Shown here one piece after another: positions 1 to 13,700 of a DNA stretch of 64,000 bases. The translations under genes were made by a program, and so were the position numbers. Origin of the DNA: Datnioides undecimradiatus (taxonomy: Eukaryota > Chordata > Actinopteri > Lobotiformes > Datnioididae); contig WARS01000046.1 of NCBI GenBank assembly GCA_008933995.1, positions 6,930,026 through 6,994,025 on the forward strand, written 5' to 3'. The notes below the pieces were generated by a model that saw only the letters and a program-made list of their open reading frames with translations, did no database searches and was not told the origin of the DNA. The first letter of the stretch is position 1; every line of letters starts with the position of its first letter.

Positions 1-3000
1 TGCACAAAAGACTGACTGACTGACTGACAACCACAGCCATGTTTGTAAGCGTCCTAGCGGTTAAACCCATGTTAATCACCAAGGCTGATGGTAGCACCTG
101 GTATATTTCCACACATTTTCTCCATAAAGCTCAACTCAGCTCCCATTAAACCAAGAGTGGCACAGCTGTAACCCTCACTGGCTCCTACTGGGATAGATTT
201 GGGCTAGTTTCCAAAGCAGCTTAGATCTGTAACTGGGTCAGAACTGTCTATGTCTTAGCCTTGAGCTTGAATTGGTAGCTGCTAATCGGAGGTGACTGTC
301 TAACGGGCAATGGTGAATATGCAAGAAAGTCCAGGTGGGAAAACAGTTTCCAGGTGTAGAGTGACAAAGCACAAACCCCATAAGTGAAATCCAAATTTTT
401 AAAAAATGGTTTATTTATCCCAGAAGCCAGGTATCTCTGTTGCATAAAGTTGCTCAAAATGACAAGTGATAGCTGACAAACTACACAGGGCTGCAGTGGA
501 GTTTTCTAACACACCACTTGTTCTTTAAAATGTTTTAGTTGACTGATCAAATGCCACTTTGTTGGAGTCAGTGGGTTCATTTTCATAGGTCACATACTGT
601 AGAGTCTGTGTGCCCATTTGCACACCTTAATGGATTATGGAAGTAAGTCAAGTTCACAAACTCAGAGGGAGAAAATGGCTGAAAAACTATGCTGACATCT
701 AGTGCATGATGGAAGAATTTCTTCTTTTTCTTCACAGTCATTTTCAGAAAGTCACATAACAAATCCCAGTTGTTTAAAATCTTTTTTAATGTATTCTTCC
801 ACAGATCATACAAAATAATGCTTGCTCAAAGGTGCTTTGCATTAACAATGCTTCACGTCACTAAGGCAAATCTAAATAATTATGCCAGCTAGAGTTGGAT
901 AATCACTTTTATACCATCACAATGTCATAAGTGGACACCTTAATAACACAAAAAAACTGGCTTTGTCATAAATGAGGTGCATCATTAAAATGATCAGATA
1001 GTCGATCTGATCACCAACACAGCCAAATCAAACTCACTACACAACCCACATGAAATACAAAATTGCAAAATATACAACATCCTTGCACTGTATATATAAA
1101 CTATGCAAATTTGTTTATTAAATAATGTATTTAATTATTTCACATATCAAACTCCTGAAAATCTATATTATTAGGGTACATATACACACTTTTAAGACTT
1201 TTAATACAAACTCAGTGTTGAAGTGGCATTTGAGACATCTTATGCACCACAGTGAGGACTAACAGCAGAGAAACAAAAAGCTAACAAGCGAGTCAGATAA
1301 GCAAAGCAGAAAAGCAACATAAAATAAGCAACAACAATAATCCTGCACAATTCAGATTCATCACTGAAATCCCTTGTTGTTTTCATCCTCAGCCTCAAGC
1401 TCAAATGACATGAACAACAACACTTCTTGCACTTGAACTCCCACTCTTACGTGTCTCCATTTCAGGGTTAATGACCCCTCTCATATATAAGTATAAGCTG
1501 GTCTAAAAAAGACAGGTATCGTAAGAGGATCTATGAGAGATCACTGTATAACTTTACACACCTTGTGACCTGTTAGCATGCTAATCTTTTGTTATTCACA
1601 CCGTGGACATAGCATCTGTTTTGATAAACCAGAGCAATGCCACACAATCATCTTTATAAATACAGTATAACTGCTCATTTTCATTCTTTGTCGTTGATAC
1701 ATTCATATGCTGTCAAAGTGGTATTTTTTCCATTACAAAGCATTGTGCACAATAGATAAAGAGACAAAAAGTCTAACTATGTTCAGAGACCCTACTGGTC
1801 ATTCATCTACATTCATCTTGTCTGACAGTAGGGTGCAACAGGGAGAGATCTGGGTGGATTCAGGTGGTATCCAGGGTGGCTGTCCTGGTTCCTCTGCCTG
1901 ACAACAACACAGCGGCGCTGTGTGTCAATCCAGCTAGATGTCTCCCCGTCCAGCTCACAACACAGGCTGGAAGCACCCACTGTCATGCTCTACCAATCTC
2001 GTACAGCATCAAAGTGATAAGTACATGATTATGTACAGGATATGTACATAAAAGTGCAAAGTAGCATTGTTCACACATCAAAGGTCACACGTTTCTGCTT
2101 GTTTTGTATTTTCTCTGTGCATTTTAAGAAGTTGAGCAAACAGACTGACTGATTCCTTACTTACTCCTCTGGGGTTTTAGCACACATGTACAGGAAAGAG
2201 ATACTAGCAAAACTCATGCTGTCAACTCCAGAATCAACTGTGAGATGTGACTAAAATATAAGTGCCACGATTCTCTGAGCTGAAGCTGCTTCTGATGTAA
2301 TATCCATTACCTGGATTTCCTGGAAAGAGCAAAGAGGGTCAAGACATAACAATGCTGGCCGTCCACCGAAAGAGAAAGGAGCTAGAAGAGTGTTACATCA
2401 TGGAAATTGCCAAAATGCCAGAGGAAAAGTAATGGTGATTAAGTTGGCGGATTTTGGAAGAGATTTCTTGGGGCTCAGCTCAAGCTGAATTTAGAAAAGA
2501 GTCTTTAAAGATCATTGGTGTATATGAGGTAATCCTTTAAATGGTAACTTCTGACTGAATATTCCCATGATAAGGCAAGGGATATAGGGAGGAATTGTGG
2601 TTTATGTACAACAAGCAAATCCATTAGACACATCAAAAGCTGCCTTTCTGTATCACTGCATATGTCACAAGACAAAATACTGCACTTCGCTTAAAAGGAG
2701 GGGTAGTTTTAAACAGTTAGAAACTTCTTTTTTACATGTACTGCACAAACAGAGCCTTAAGGCAACAATCTCTCCATCTCAAACACAGCAAAATCATCAT
2801 GAAACCCAGAAAAAGGATGACACTGAACCTGATCTAAACATATTAGAGGGATGCACAGAGAAAAACAAAATCAGAAACATGGACCCAGGTAGCATTGCTT
2901 CCCTGAAACTTGAATCCATCTATACTGCTGCTGAGGAAGTAGTTTAACATGTTTGGTTTGGGAAATATTTGCAATATTTGAAAATGTTTATTTCCCAAAA

Positions 3001-3100
3001 TGTCAAACTCTACATTGAAGTAAAAGATGTGTGCGTTTGTTTGCGTTTGTGTGTGTTTGCGTGCATGCCTGTGTTTGCATGTGTATGTGTGTATGTGTGA
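1..3100. other. AT-rich non-coding left flank, no gene supported
   Basis: No frame here has the composition, length or splice context of a coding exon; the longest frame (2597-2947, + strand) resembles no family I know. A short tetranucleotide repeat (GACT units, about 10-28) opens the window. 3004-3110 is a degenerate TG-rich stretch. The AT-richness would fit a long 3' untranslated region or intergenic DNA, but nothing decides between them. Confidence 0.5.
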
Positions 3101-3124
3101 GTGTCTGTGTGTCCTTCATCCATC

Positions 3125-3586
3125 TCATCTAAAGAGGTGGCTCGCTGGCTTGCAGTGCAGTGTGAGTTGGCGGGAGCTGTAGCCAGACATGCCGATCCCC
3201 ATGAGACCCAAAAGGACAGCCATGCGTGGCATCACAGGGGCCTCCCGGCTCTGCAGCACAGTCTGGGCTGCCTGAGTCTGAAAGAGAGAGCAGGTGTCAC
3301 CACCCACGTAGCCACGACAGCCACCAGCGGGCGTGATCATCGCAAGGGGCTGAGTCAGTGTGTCAGCAGCGTTCCTCCTGGCTCTGGATGCAGTAGATTC
3401 CTTAAAGAGGTGACCCTGGTCACACACCTGTCTCACCCCTGCGATGGTCTTACCATACGGGAAGAGCCGCACAACAATCTCCATTTTGTCAAGTTTCAGT
3501 ACATATTGAGCACAGTCAAACAGCCATTGCCTGTGTGTCAGTCCTCTGTTGGTTTGGAGACATCTCAGAAATTTGAGCCAATCCAA
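3125..3586 (-). other. Exon-like patch, unidentified, - strand
   Basis: This patch is richer in GC than its surroundings and open on the - strand for 153 codons. Within it are a donor-like site (exon edge 3454, followed by gtaaga) and a good acceptor-like site (a ctctctctttcag tract, exon edge 3277). If spliced there, the frames before and after can be joined but give no protein I recognise. One frame ends with a short hydrophobic stretch (MAVLLGLMGIGM) before the stop. The + strand is open over the same stretch, so the open frame alone is weak evidence. It might be the end of a gene read leftward away from the cmtr1 promoter, or a chance GC-rich patch. Confidence 0.2.
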
Positions 3587-3619
3587 GACAAGTCCTACAG
3601 TCAGATATAAATTCAGTTA

Positions 3620-6600
3620 TTTTCTGCTGGTCACTGTTATGTCAGTTGCTGTCTTGTAAAAACCACAGGTCTCTAATTTTGAGATAAAATGAGGTATTAA
3701 GTGAAATTCTCAACTTACTGAGGTTAAATAAATAAAGCAAAACCCAATTTGATTATGTGAAAAATGCATTGTTTGAAGCTGAAAATAATTTTCTCGTTTG
3801 AAAAAATGAAAAGTTGACATTTATGAGATACATGATGTTCACAGACAGCAACAGAGTATCTTTTCAGTCATAAGAGTGCACAAAAGCTACCCCTTTGCAC
3901 ATATGACATAATAGTTGTTTGTATAAACATAACCTATTTTGTTTAGAGAATTATCTAACATGAACTCCGATGAGCTGAGACACAGGTAATGAGGTTTGAC
4001 ACTGTCTATTTTTAAAATAAACAAAGCCACACAGTAGGCCTTTAAATCCAGCTGCCGGTCTCTGAAATACCCACCGAGGTGATTGGGAACATGGATCTCA
4101 TGCTATTCCTCTGGAGATCCAATTAGTGGGCATTTAGCCTACCTGACCCTGAGGATCTTAGGCATCTCTGATTCAAATCCATTCAAAGACAGGCTGCTGT
4201 AATCCTCTACTCTAAATCCTGCCATGACACAAACACAAATGGGCACTTTGTGCACATTGATGAGTCAGTGGCATCAGTTTAAAATTAGCTTTAAGAGCAG
4301 TGATGTGGCAATTTATTTATGTAATTTATGTATATTATGGTTTAATGCAAACAGTTAATATATTGAATGTACACCAAAGTAAGCATTAAGAGAAATTTTG
4401 TGTAAAAAGCATACTCTGGCTCTGTCTGCTACAATGCAACATCAGCTTTTTACTATAACAGTATAGAGAGGGAAATGTGCAGGGCCAACACTCTGAAACT
4501 CAACAGTTGTTTGTTATTAGAGACACTAATGGAATTTGCTCTACTGTTGTGCCACTGCAGATGTCCCTCGATGTGTCCAAGCCATTAATCTATTTGAAGA
4601 AGAAAATCGCCCTAAAGCGTCTTACGCACCTGGAGGTATCTAATATATCCAGGGGTCAGTCGAGGGATGCGAAAAAACATTGTTGTTGTTCTCTCCAGTG
4701 TTTCACAGCTGAGACCACAAAAATAACCCCCTGAGAGTAGCCCTCAGGACTTCTTGCTAGGCAACTTTATCCCTGTGAATCCCTTTGCTCCTTCAGCCTC
4801 AGTGTCTCTCTGGCCTGGATCTTCTCCACCAGGGTGAGTGTGGCAGCAGCAGCTCTCCCCTGTGTCCGAAGACACACTCCTCACTGCCTCACTCAGATAC
4901 ACTGACACGCGTCTGTCCTGTAATGATCTCCCCTGAGGGAGAGGAGTCCCTATAGGTGTATATAAAGCCTTGGCTTCATTGCATAAGCTGGTCACATGAT
5001 GTTGGACTGTGTTTGTGTGCGTCTTCGTGTGAATGTACATTTGTGTCAGTGGAGGATTAGGAAGTACACTGGCCACCAGTTATGTAGGGAGGAAGCACAC
5101 AACCCTATCAACGGATGACAAAGCAACACTGCACTGACGTCTGCTGGGGTCACGGAGAGACAGTTTAACAATTAAGTAAAATTAAAAGCCAAATCCGATT
5201 CCAACGAAGGAAGGTGGCTCAGGTATCTTTATACAAAACAAAAGGAAAAGCAAATGTTCTGTTTATAAAGAAGCCTGATTTTAATAATATCTCAGCCATA
5301 ATCAATCCATTTTTTTTTAACTTAAAATTTCTATTCAGGGTCATTGCATTCCGGCATGCATTTCATAAAAAGTAGTGAAGCATTATGCACAAACTGCCTC
5401 TTCATCTTTGCTTGTACAATTTATTTTTATAAGTAAATCTATAATTAATTTATATTTTGTATCACCAGATGAGTTTTATAGAGGTATTCATGTCTTTTTT
5501 TAAGACCACCTTAATGTTACTGTAAATAGATAGATGCAAGTAGTTAAATTACTTGTTAAAAGAACAAAAAAATAGAAAAAAGTAGAGAAGTATAAAATTA
5601 GCGCAATTTTCATCACAAACCAATAACCCAAAGTAGCTAAAAGTTACTCTCTGAAATGGTGAAGCAAAATACAGAGCTACCAAAACAATTTGTGCTACAA
5701 TAATAAACCCATATTTAGAATGTGTCAATACAGCCATCTCCGGGATCCTGCAGGAGGCAGGTCTGCCTTCAAACACAGAATAATGTATGTTTATTCAATA
5801 TTCTGACATTTGTCTCAGAATTACTGTCAGGATGCAGAGCTTGAGTGCTTCCTCTTTCGTGTCATGAAAACAGGGTATTGAGGCTGTTTCTTCTCAGAAG
5901 GATTTCAACAAAAACATGCAAGGCACTAAAAGGTCCAATTCAAGCAGCACCATGAAAGGAGAAAAGTCTGGAGCCACAAGTGGTGTGTTGATGTGTTCCA
6001 GAGTCTCTTTCTTTAGAAAGCATAGAGACCCATTTTCATGAACTATTATGAAGTCCACTGGAAATAGCCTAATAATTGTTTTGACGGACAGCTCAAGATC
6101 CCTCAACTCTAATGCCAAGAACGGATTAGCTCAGTGTAACACACATGCAGGACTGATTAAAGGAAAATCTAATCACTTAATCACGCACGCACACAAAACA
6201 ATGCAATTAAAGTTTTATGTAAATCTGTCACAGCTAATGTTCCTCTCTAGCACCAACATCAACATGAAGTTACCATTCTCACTTTAGTGACGTGGGACCA
6301 ACTGTGATGACTGTAAGGTATATTTCAGTTTTCAGAGGAGTTGGTCCAGAATATAAACCAAAAATTGCTGATAAAAACTACCTCAGCCTGTGACAGAGAA
6401 ACCAACTCCAGAGAAAATGCTTGCACGGTGTAAACAATAATTTTTTGTGGTCAAGTCCACTCATGTGCAACAGAGTTAGATTTGAAGTTGAAAGATGAAG
6501 TGACTGGCCTTTCACACGTTTCCCCACGGACTATATACTTTTTCCCCTTTACTTTTTAAAATGTAATAAACAATACAAATGCATTGTCTTTATGTATAAA

Positions 6601-6700
6601 CAAAAGTTATCCAATATAAATCATCAATGAAATGATATATATAAAATGATAAATAAATTAATAAATGAATGAAATAAAATAAAAACGAAAAGACACAGGC
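3620..6700. other. Non-coding stretch, no firm feature
   Basis: Mostly AT-rich single-copy-looking sequence. The only coding-like patch is on the - strand around 4775-4870, where one frame reads a helical, charged segment (VEKIQARETLRLKEQ) before a stop; its upstream acceptor is poor and I do not recognise it. Otherwise I see no genes, RNA genes or long repeats. Confidence 0.4.
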
Positions 6701-7011
6701 AATTGTATAGACAGCAGTTGCGTCGCGCGCATCATTACTGTGTTTCGTTGGTGAAGGAAGGACCCCTGAATTCTCTGAAAACAGAACGCGGGCTAATGTA
6801 AACTTCGGAAAACAGCGCATAAATTGCAAAAATCTCCATGCAAATAAAAATATAATTGGGGAATTTGGAAATATATGCGGGAATAAGGTTTTGTCGCTGC
6901 TGTTTCATCACAGAAGAGTGAAGTTTTCCTTCTGAGCTGGTAACAACTAGCTGGCTGATTTAGCTAGCTAACGCTAGTACAGCTGCGCAGTTTTGTTTCA
7001 TAGAAAACACC

Positions 7012-7050
<39 letters not shown>

Positions 7051-7260
7051 GAGGCACTAACCAGCCAAGCCTGTTCACTTTGGCTGAGTTTTCCTGCAAA
7101 AATAGGTCTTGGAGAGTGGCACTAGCCGACGCTAGTGTTGATAGCTGAATGCTGCTAACTACAACATAACAACGGAGGTAACGGTTAAAATTTGCTGGAA
7201 ATGTATTTTTAGCTTGTAACATCATAACTGTCAACTTCTGGCAACGTGGATGATCAAGAC
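6700..7260 (+). promoter_or_regulatory. Probable cmtr1 promoter and 5' untranslated region
   Basis: The stretch directly upstream of the first coding exon of cmtr1 holds the only CpG cluster of the left flank (around 6720-6730, cgtcgcgcgc) and lacks long frames. The cmtr1 start codon sits only 6 bases after a splice acceptor (ag at 7792-7793), so the mRNA must have at least one upstream non-coding exon, which most likely lies here. I cannot fix the transcription start, and no TATA box is convincing. A (CA)15 repeat lies inside at 7017-7046. Confidence 0.35.
7017..7046. repeat. (CA)15 microsatellite
   Basis: Fifteen uninterrupted CA units inside the putative cmtr1 promoter region. Confidence 0.95.
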
Positions 7261-7798
7261 ATTGCTTCTACTACATGTGATGTCAACTGGACGAATTACA
7301 GCTCTTTTGAATGTAATGAAAGGCACTAATTGGGGCTACATGTCCAAAATAAATAAGCGAGCTGTCCAAATGTACGTAAATAAAGAGATTTGTTGATAAC
7401 GTATCATAATGGCGTTGCTGCTTATACCTACATTTAATGTCACGAATTAAACTCCTTTCAATTCACAAAAACATCAAAGAACAAAGAAAGTTAATGTTTC
7501 TCAATTTAGAACAAACATGAGTTCGAAGCATCTGGGGCTGTATCAAGTGTTGTGTTATTCAGTGTTGAAAGGACTTGCCTTGTCTCCTCATACAGGTGTT
7601 ATTTATATATATTGAATGTGTATACTGCATATATGTAAGTCCATACTATTTAGAGCTGCAAGTAACAGTAATTTTCATTCTCAACAGTTCTTAAATGATT
7701 GTTGATGATTTGTTTATTTTGTAATGTGTGCTGTTTCAACCCAACCATCAGACTGATCATGTTGTTGTTATTGGCCTCTCTGCTCTGGTTTAGCTACG

Positions 7799-10700
7799 AT
7801 GAAGAGAAGAACAGAAGCGCCGTCAGCACCACTGCTGGCTCCAAAGAGGCGTCGTGATGACAGCAGCTCAGATGAAGAGTCACAATTGTCCAGACAAGGT
7901 AGATGAAGTAGTTTGCATGAGTGTCAGAGGGAGGCTCCTGTGCTTTGCTTCTTTTACATAAAAGTAGCTTAGTTTATAAATATACCACACTGAATAAATA
8001 TGGGGCTAATGTTGTATTAAGGTTTTAGCTTAGGTTTGTTTGATTGTTTATTCAGTATTTCTACATTATTTTTTTCTCGTACCTGTATGTCTATGGCTGT
8101 TTCCTGTCTAGACTCTAGCCAAAATGATTCCCTCAGTGACCAAGAGGATCACAGACCGGGATTCTCTATGCCCTCCTTATCGTCCTTTGATGATCAAGAC
8201 AATGACGCCACACAGACATCGTCCAGTTTCTCTATGTATAACAGTGTGTCACAGAAGCTCATGGTAACCTGTGCTTACACTAAATGTTTAACAACTGACT
8301 GTTTCAGAGTGTTGTAAAATATCTGATTGCATATATTTCTGTTTCACACTGATGTTCCCTAACATTATTCTCTTTTACCCCTTATGTCTTCAGGCCAAGA
8401 TGGGCTTCCGTGAGGGTGAGGGTCTGGGAAAGTTTGGCCAAGGACGCAAAGAGATTGTGGAGGCTTCTACTCAGCGAGGAAGAAGGGGTCTCGGTCTTAC
8501 ACTGCAGGGCTTCCAGGGGGAGCTCAATATTGACTGGCAAGATGAACCAGAGGTACAGCGCAGTATAAAATAACCATGACATGTTTTTGTTCTCATTGCT
8601 TTTTGTAAATTGTATGAACCATTTTTGGACATAATTTTTTGTTTTTTCACATTTTTCACCTCCAAGAACTGTTGTTTTTATTTAGGTATAACTGCATATC
8701 CTGATGACTTGTTGACATAGTCTGTTGTTTTCTTTGTCTATTGTTTTCTCTGTTTGTTTGTCTCTCTTTCTGTTTGTCTGTCCAGCCCAGTGCCACAGAG
8801 AAGGTAGAGTGGTTCCCAGAATGCACCACAGAGATCCCAGATTCAGATGAGCTGAGCGATTGGATGAATTTGGGACATGTAAATACAAAGAACTGTTCAC
8901 TCAGGCATTTTCTATTCACTCACATGTATCCATTTTGTTTTCAAAGTCTTGTTTTTGACCGATTGCAGAGAAAACTTAAAATTGAGGATGAGACAGAGTT
9001 TTGCACTGAAGATCTCCTACACACTCTCCTGAGGTGCAAGGTGAGTTCTGTCTTCTGTTCGATTTTAATCCATTTTTATCTAGAAGACACTGTTTTTGCT
9101 GAAAGTCTGTGACAGTTTCAGGCTCACAAGTATTAAGTTGCTCTCTTCTGTTTAATGTGAATATTTCATGTAAGTATTGACTTTATATAGATCTGTCTTG
9201 GGTCTGCTATGAAAGATAGTAATACATGAGCAGAGGAGGTTTAGGACATTAAGGTATCTTCCTATGTTTCCTTTTGTTGGTGTTTTGGGAAACTCTCTTT
9301 CTTCACTGCATCATGGTGAATGACAATATGAATGGACATTCCTGTGTGTAAACAGTATGGACTCTGCTGGACTCTGCCAGGATGAACCGAAATCATACAA
9401 TTGTAATATCCCTCATTTGTGTTACCACTTTGTCTGTCCAATGTTCAGACAGTATTTGATAACCTGGAGGGAGAGGAGATGAGGAGAGCACGGACACGCT
9501 CTAACCCTTACGAGATGATCAGAGGCGGTATCTTCCTCAACAGGTCAGTCAGGTTTCTTTAACTTATTCAATTTGCTCACATTGAAAACATTTTACCAGT
9601 TGCAGCAAATTCAGTATATAATTATTTTTTGCCTTTCAAAAAACTTTTTTGAAGTTTTTTTTCTTTGGTAACACCAATATCAGTATTAGTATTACCCTCC
9701 CTGATAGCTGATGTCAGATAATGAGCTTATTAACTTTCAGTTTGCACATAGATTGTGGAATGAGTATCCTGCAGTGTGCCAGTCATTTAAAGACAATGAC
9801 AAGTTGTATTATGTTCTCTCTGTATTTAGAGCAGCTATGAAGATGTCCAACATCGACCACTGCTTCGACAATATGTTCACCAACCCAAAAGATTCACAGG
9901 GGGTGAGTTTGCTTAAAGTAACTGCTGACATGCATTGCACTGAACTTTTGTTGGCTCGGGACACACAGGCCTAAATGAACAGATGGCGAGACAAACCTCT
10001 CTCATTATGTAGAAACCACTGACAAAAGACCGTGAGGGCGAGCTTCTGTACTTCGGTGACGTCTGTGCAGGGCCTGGAGGCTTCTCAGAGTATATACTGT
10101 GGAAGAGGCGTTGGCATGCAAAAGGATTTGGCATGACCCTGAAAGGACCCTGTGACTTCAAACTGGAAGATTTCTACGCAGCGCCGAGTGAGCTGTTTGA
10201 GCCTTACTATGGTACGTGCATGCACATCACGTTCAAAGGGGGAGAACAGAAACTGGTAATGTCTCAGGTGATGAATGATTCAGTGAAAGCCTTGACCTCT
10301 GTGTGTCCCAGGTGAGGGAGGGGTGGATGGGGACGGCGACATCACGCGGCCAGAAAATGTGACTGCTTTCCGAAACTTTGTCCTGGAGAGTACAGAAAAA
10401 AGAGGCTTGCACTTCCTCATGGCAGATGGGGTGAGTCTATTTCACACATCCACCTGCAGGCTGCTCTTAGGTGGTTTAGCTGTGATTTTTCAGCATTTCG
10501 TTGAGTGATCGCTTTAGGTCCCATTAATCTGCTTTCTGGTAGGGTTTCTCTGTGGAAGGCCAGGAAAACATCCAGGAGATCCTGAGCAAACAGCTGCTGC
10601 TCTGCCAGTTCCTCACGGCCCTCTCTACACTCAGGACAGGTATATGTACACATGTGTATAAATGTGTGAATCACCTAAAAGCCAGCATACTTGTAAAGTG

Positions 10701-13700
10701 TATTGGCTGTGGTATTTCTAAATGTAAGGCTTAAATAAAGGAAATTCTGTTCCATCTTGATATAACTTCATCAAATTAATGTTACTGTAAAAGTCTCTGT
10801 GTTTGTTTTTCTGCTTGTGTCAGGGTTCAGGTTACATTCTGATGGTACTTTTTGTTTTCTCCAGGTGGTCACTTTGTCTGTAAGACTTTTGACCTCTTCA
10901 CTCCCTTCAGCGTGGGTTTAGTCTACCTGCTCTACCTCTGCTTCGACAGGATCTCTCTCTTCAAGCCACTCACCAGCAGGCCTGCCAACTCTGAGAGGTG
11001 CGGCTCATAATGCGCGTGTGCTCGTGTTTGAATATGAGTTGGTTTTTATTCAATTTTAAGAGTATTGCTATGACAGGTTGCCCGAAGTACCCGCATGTTT
11101 TTTAACTGAACACAAGTAATCTGAAGGTTCACAGGGCATAAAGTGACACGAAGGCATAATTACCTCTTGGCTGCAACACGTCACGGAGTCCCATATTCCC
11201 TTATTTGAATTCTTTTACCTTCAGTGGGGGTTACAGACAGGAACATGTTTTGGCTGCCTGGAGGCACAACCCCATTATCTTGCATTTTGCCCCAGATTGA
11301 GAACCTGCATACCCTTGCACCCATTTGCAAGGGTATGGTGTCCAATTTTTGATTGTGACTGAGACGAAGAAGAATTTGTGCAGAAAATTCTTAAATCTGT
11401 AAATCTCTCTTCACTCATCATCCTCTGCAGGTACATAGTGTGTCGTGGCCTGAAGCCTGGTTCGGATGCCGTCAGGGAATACATGTTCAGAGTCAACCTG
11501 AAACTGAACCAGCTGAAGAATACGGACCAAGACGTCACAGAGGTTGTTCCCTTGAGCATCATCAAGGATGACACTGACTTCTACCAGTTCATGGTGAACT
11601 CCAATGAGAGGTAGAGATACAACATTCACAAAGGTCTTCATTTATTCATTTCAAACAGAGTGACTGACAGAAATTGTGTTAACACTCCCTGCAGCCTCTG
11701 TGCAGTCCAGATAAAGGCCTTGGCTAAGATCCATGCCTATGTCATGGACCCGTGAGTGACCTTTCTTAAACTCTGTATTTATCTCCATTGCAAAGTGTGA
11801 TGGTATTCATGCATGCAGCTGCCTGTGTGATACTGTGATTGTTTCTCTAGGACCCTTTCAGAACCGAGACAAGCTGACATTAGAAAAGATTGTCTGAAAC
11901 TGTGGGGGGTGAGTACAGAAACTGTGACACACAAACAGAACCAACAGTTTGTTGAGTGATGCAGAGTTCCTCTAAGTTGTTCTAGCTCTTAAACATCTTT
12001 CTTGTCTATTTCCAGGTTCCTGACAAGGCCAGAGTCGCTCCTGCTTCTTCAGACCCAAAGTCAAAATTCTATGAACTGGTTAAGGTCAGTACATAAATCC
12101 AGGATTAAAGAAACCCAGTTTTTATTCAGATAGATTCAGTGGATGGAAAAACACTGTTAATGTTGTTTTAATTGTCAAATTTTGTTTCTGTCTGTGTTTC
12201 TGCCTCTCTTTACACCTGTTGCACATCAGAATTCAGATGTTGAGTCGTTCCAGTGTAAGCTCACACCTCTGAACTCCAGCACACTTGAGAAGTTGCGTCA
12301 TATCCTGGACCACAGGTGCATTGTGGGAGGTGGAGAACAGATCTTCCTCCTAGCCCTGGGGGTGAGTCTTGAACTTATGTTGTGCCTTACCGTACTGTTG
12401 TAATGTGTTTTCACTACCTGCACACTGTCCAGTAGGATTAATTTGTCTTTTCTAGACATTCTAGATATCTGAGCTGTACTACACACTGTAATGCGACACC
12501 TTGGCAAGAATTAAAAATGCAAATACATACCTGTCAGACCAAAACATTCAGCCGTAGTGTTTTCTTTTACAAAACAGACAGTGTTGACCATAGAGCCGTT
12601 GCTGCTTTTTTAAAGTAGCCTAATCAAATGTGTTTTCATTCTTTTTATCTGCTCTGTCCATTTCCCCTTGGCTTATGTAGAAGTCTCAGATATACACATG
12701 GGATGGGAAGATGCCTGTGCGCTGGAGAAAATTGGAGAATTTCAAGCTGGAGCTGCCAAGAGATACGCTCTTAAGTGTGGAGATCGTCCAGGAGCTGAAG
12801 GGCGAGGTGAGAGGAGGAACTGGACAGATAAAGAGCTAAAGGGATGAAATATGGGAGCCTGTTTCCCAACCTCTTTATGCTTGTCTCCATTTCAGTCTCT
12901 TTCCCTAGAGACCTGACTACGAATAGCTAGATATTTACTGCTCATGTATTAATACTGTATATTTGGTCCTTAGGGCAAAGCTCAGCGTAGAATCAATGCA
13001 GTTCACGTCATGGATGTACTAATACTAAATGGTACTGATGTAAGAGATAAGCACTTCAACCAAAGGTAGGACAGTGTTGCCTGTATGATGCAATGACTCT
13101 TCCTAGCTCATTTAATAATTTTCTATAGTTTGCTAAACATTGCTCGTTGTATGTCAAGGATCCAGATGGCTGAGAAGTTTGTGAAGGCAGTGTCCAAACC
13201 CAGCAGACCAGACATGAACCCTATCAGGTATTGATTTGGAAGAATTTAACCATTCAAAATGCAGCTTTGATTTCTTTGCAGACAGTTTGAATGCACAGGA
13301 AGCGTGTATAGTATGAGAAGTTAATCTTTAAATATGTTTTTTGTGAGAAAAACATCAGGCTCAGTTTATACTTAAAGCTATAGTGTCAGTCATGATCAGG
13401 TCATTACACACACATTGTTGACAATCTTGTGACACCACAGGTTGCGCCATGGTACTAGCTGCATTAGCCTACCCCGGCAATGATTGCTCGCCCCTTTAGC
13501 TTTGGCAACCCAATCACTGCTAGCCGGCAAATGGACAAATCACCTCCAGTAAGCTGTTGTAGGAATGCCACACCAGACGCAAAAACTCAGTATAATGTGA
13601 AATACGGAGAGATATCTAGGTGTGATAGTCTCATCTAGCATTGTGTCAGTGCATTTAGTGAGAGCTGGAATGTGATAGATATTCATTCATTTGTAAAAAC

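Noticed and set aside
3101..3610. A 169-codon frame on the + strand
   Set aside because: It overlaps an open frame on the other strand in a GC-rich patch, begins in a TG repeat and resembles no family.
6110..6150. A tRNA-like box A (tagctcagtgtaac)
   Set aside because: No matching box B or cloverleaf follows at the right spacing.
13370..13600. A possible dispersed repeat in a cmtr1 intron
   Set aside because: The text after 13375 has the flavour of a fish MITE, but I found no second copy or terminal repeats in the window.
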